DNA of 5,658 nucleotides. Source: Hyphomicrobiales bacterium. GTDB lineage: Bacteria > Pseudomonadota > Alphaproteobacteria > Rhizobiales > Aestuariivirgaceae. The translations under genes and the position numbers were made by a program. The notes beneath the pieces were generated by a model. The model did not search any database. It was not told where the DNA came from and saw nothing but the letters and a program-made list of their open reading frames with translations. Positions 5,152 through 5,658 of this stretch are shown here, piece by piece (positions within the stretch are counted from its first letter, which is position 1; each line of letters begins with the position of its first letter). The stretch is taken from NCBI GenBank assembly GCA_025356765.1, contig JANXRO010000027.1:1-5658 (forward strand), in the 5' to 3' direction.

Positions 5152-5658
5152 TTACTTCTTCTTGGCCGCAGGTGCCGCAGCTTTTGCGGGCGCAGCAGCA
5201 GCCTTGGCCGGAGCAGCAGCCTTGCCGCCTTTTGCAGGTGCAGCAGCCGCAGCAGCAACAGGCGCTTTTTGGTTTGATGCCGGAACTTCACCAGCAACAG
5301 GTGCGCCTTCAACAGCAACTTCTTCCTTCGATTGGGCAGAAATCGCACACAGTGTAACGTCATCGCGCGAGGCGGAAGTCACACGGTCTGGCAAGGTGAT
5401 GCCCGAAAGATGTATGGAAGAATTCACCTGAATGCCTGTCAAATCAACAATGATTTCATCAGGGATAAAGTCGGCTGGGCAATACAGCGAAACCGAATGT
5501 GAAACCACGTTCAACACAGCGCCAGCTTTCAATGCAGGCGATGCATCTTGGTTTTTAAAGTGAACCGGAATGTTCACAGCGATACGTGCATCCTTGCCCA
5601 AGCGCAAAAAGTCCACATGCGTAATGCGGTCTTTCACGGGGTCAAATTGCACATCGCG
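5152..5658 (-). CDS. rplY: 50S ribosomal protein L25 (Ctc/TL5 type), 5' end beyond window
   Basis: L25 binds 5S rRNA in the large subunit; the two-domain form is called Ctc or TL5. The visible 168 codons enter in frame at the right edge with RDVQFDPVKDRITHVDFLRL, the end of the 5S-binding domain, so roughly 75-80 N-terminal residues are outside. The TL5 beta domain follows (AGAVLNVVSHSVSL, CPADFIPDEIIVDLTG, SIHLSGITLPDRV). After an acidic linker (SKEEVAVEGAPVAGEVPA) comes a 38-residue low-complexity tail (about 5155-5268) of Ala, Pro and Lys with APAKAAA-like repeats and a final KKK. Such tails are common in alphaproteobacterial L25 proteins. The GTG at 5652 is an internal valine, not a start. 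A strong terminator lies 25 bases after the TAA stop. Confidence 0.96.
   Translation of the reverse strand, partial: RDVQFDPVKDRITHVDFLRLGKDARIAVNIPVHFKNQDASPALKAGAVLNVVSHSVSLYCPADFIPDEIIVDLTGIQVNSSIHLSGITLPDRVTSASRDDVTLCAISAQSKEEVAVEGAPVAGEVPASNQKAPVAAAAAAPAKGGKAAAPAKAAAAPAKAAAPAAKKK

Noticed and set aside
5162..5431. Plus-strand open frame rich in Ala opposite the rplY tail
   Set aside because: It is the mirror of the Ala-rich low-complexity tail, with no ribosome binding site and no recognisable domain.
5152..5652. GTG at 5652 as start of a separate short L25 protein
   Set aside because: The frame continues to the window edge as RDV in L25, so this GTG is an internal valine codon.

Overview
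The window looks like a chromosomal housekeeping region from an alphaproteobacterium. The base composition is moderate (near half G+C by eye, not computed). The evidence is the trio rplY, pth, ychF in conserved order on the minus strand, together with an L25 of the Ctc/TL5 type that ends in a long Ala/Pro/Lys tail. I cannot name a genus. There is no sign of phage, insertion sequences, CRISPR arrays, tRNA or rRNA.

Layout from left to right. Positions 1-1070 (minus) hold ychF, lacking only its last roughly ten codons at the window edge. Positions 1071-1317 are a divergent intergenic region with a candidate promoter, a small operator-like palindrome and a long imperfect inverted repeat. Positions 1318-2778 (plus) encode an unusual AAA+ ATPase. 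Its N-terminus matches the tandem 24-residue c-di-GMP-binding pattern of MshE/GspE-type ATPases, followed by a probable winged helix and then the motor domain. Positions 2775-3374 (minus) are pth, whose stop overlaps the ATPase stop tail to tail. Positions 3527-3787 (plus) encode a small exported protein with two cysteines and a His/Arg-rich end. Positions 3794-5011 (minus) encode a Bcr/CflA-type MFS exporter. Positions 5152-5658 (minus) are the C-terminal two thirds of rplY, closed by a strong intrinsic terminator at 5102-5126.

How the genes fit together. L25 (5S rRNA binding), peptidyl-tRNA hydrolase and YchF (ribosome-associated ATPase) all serve translation and commonly sit side by side. 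Here the trio is split twice: an exporter plus a small secreted-protein gene lies between rplY and pth, and the AAA+ ATPase gene lies between pth and ychF. The two plus-strand genes each meet their minus-strand neighbour tail to tail, with a 4-base overlap or a 6-base gap, so neither junction has room for a separate terminator.

The strongest candidate for something little described is the 486-residue ATPase. It joins a putative second-messenger input module and a possible DNA- or protein-binding winged helix to a AAA+ motor that is not a secretion or pilus ATPase.
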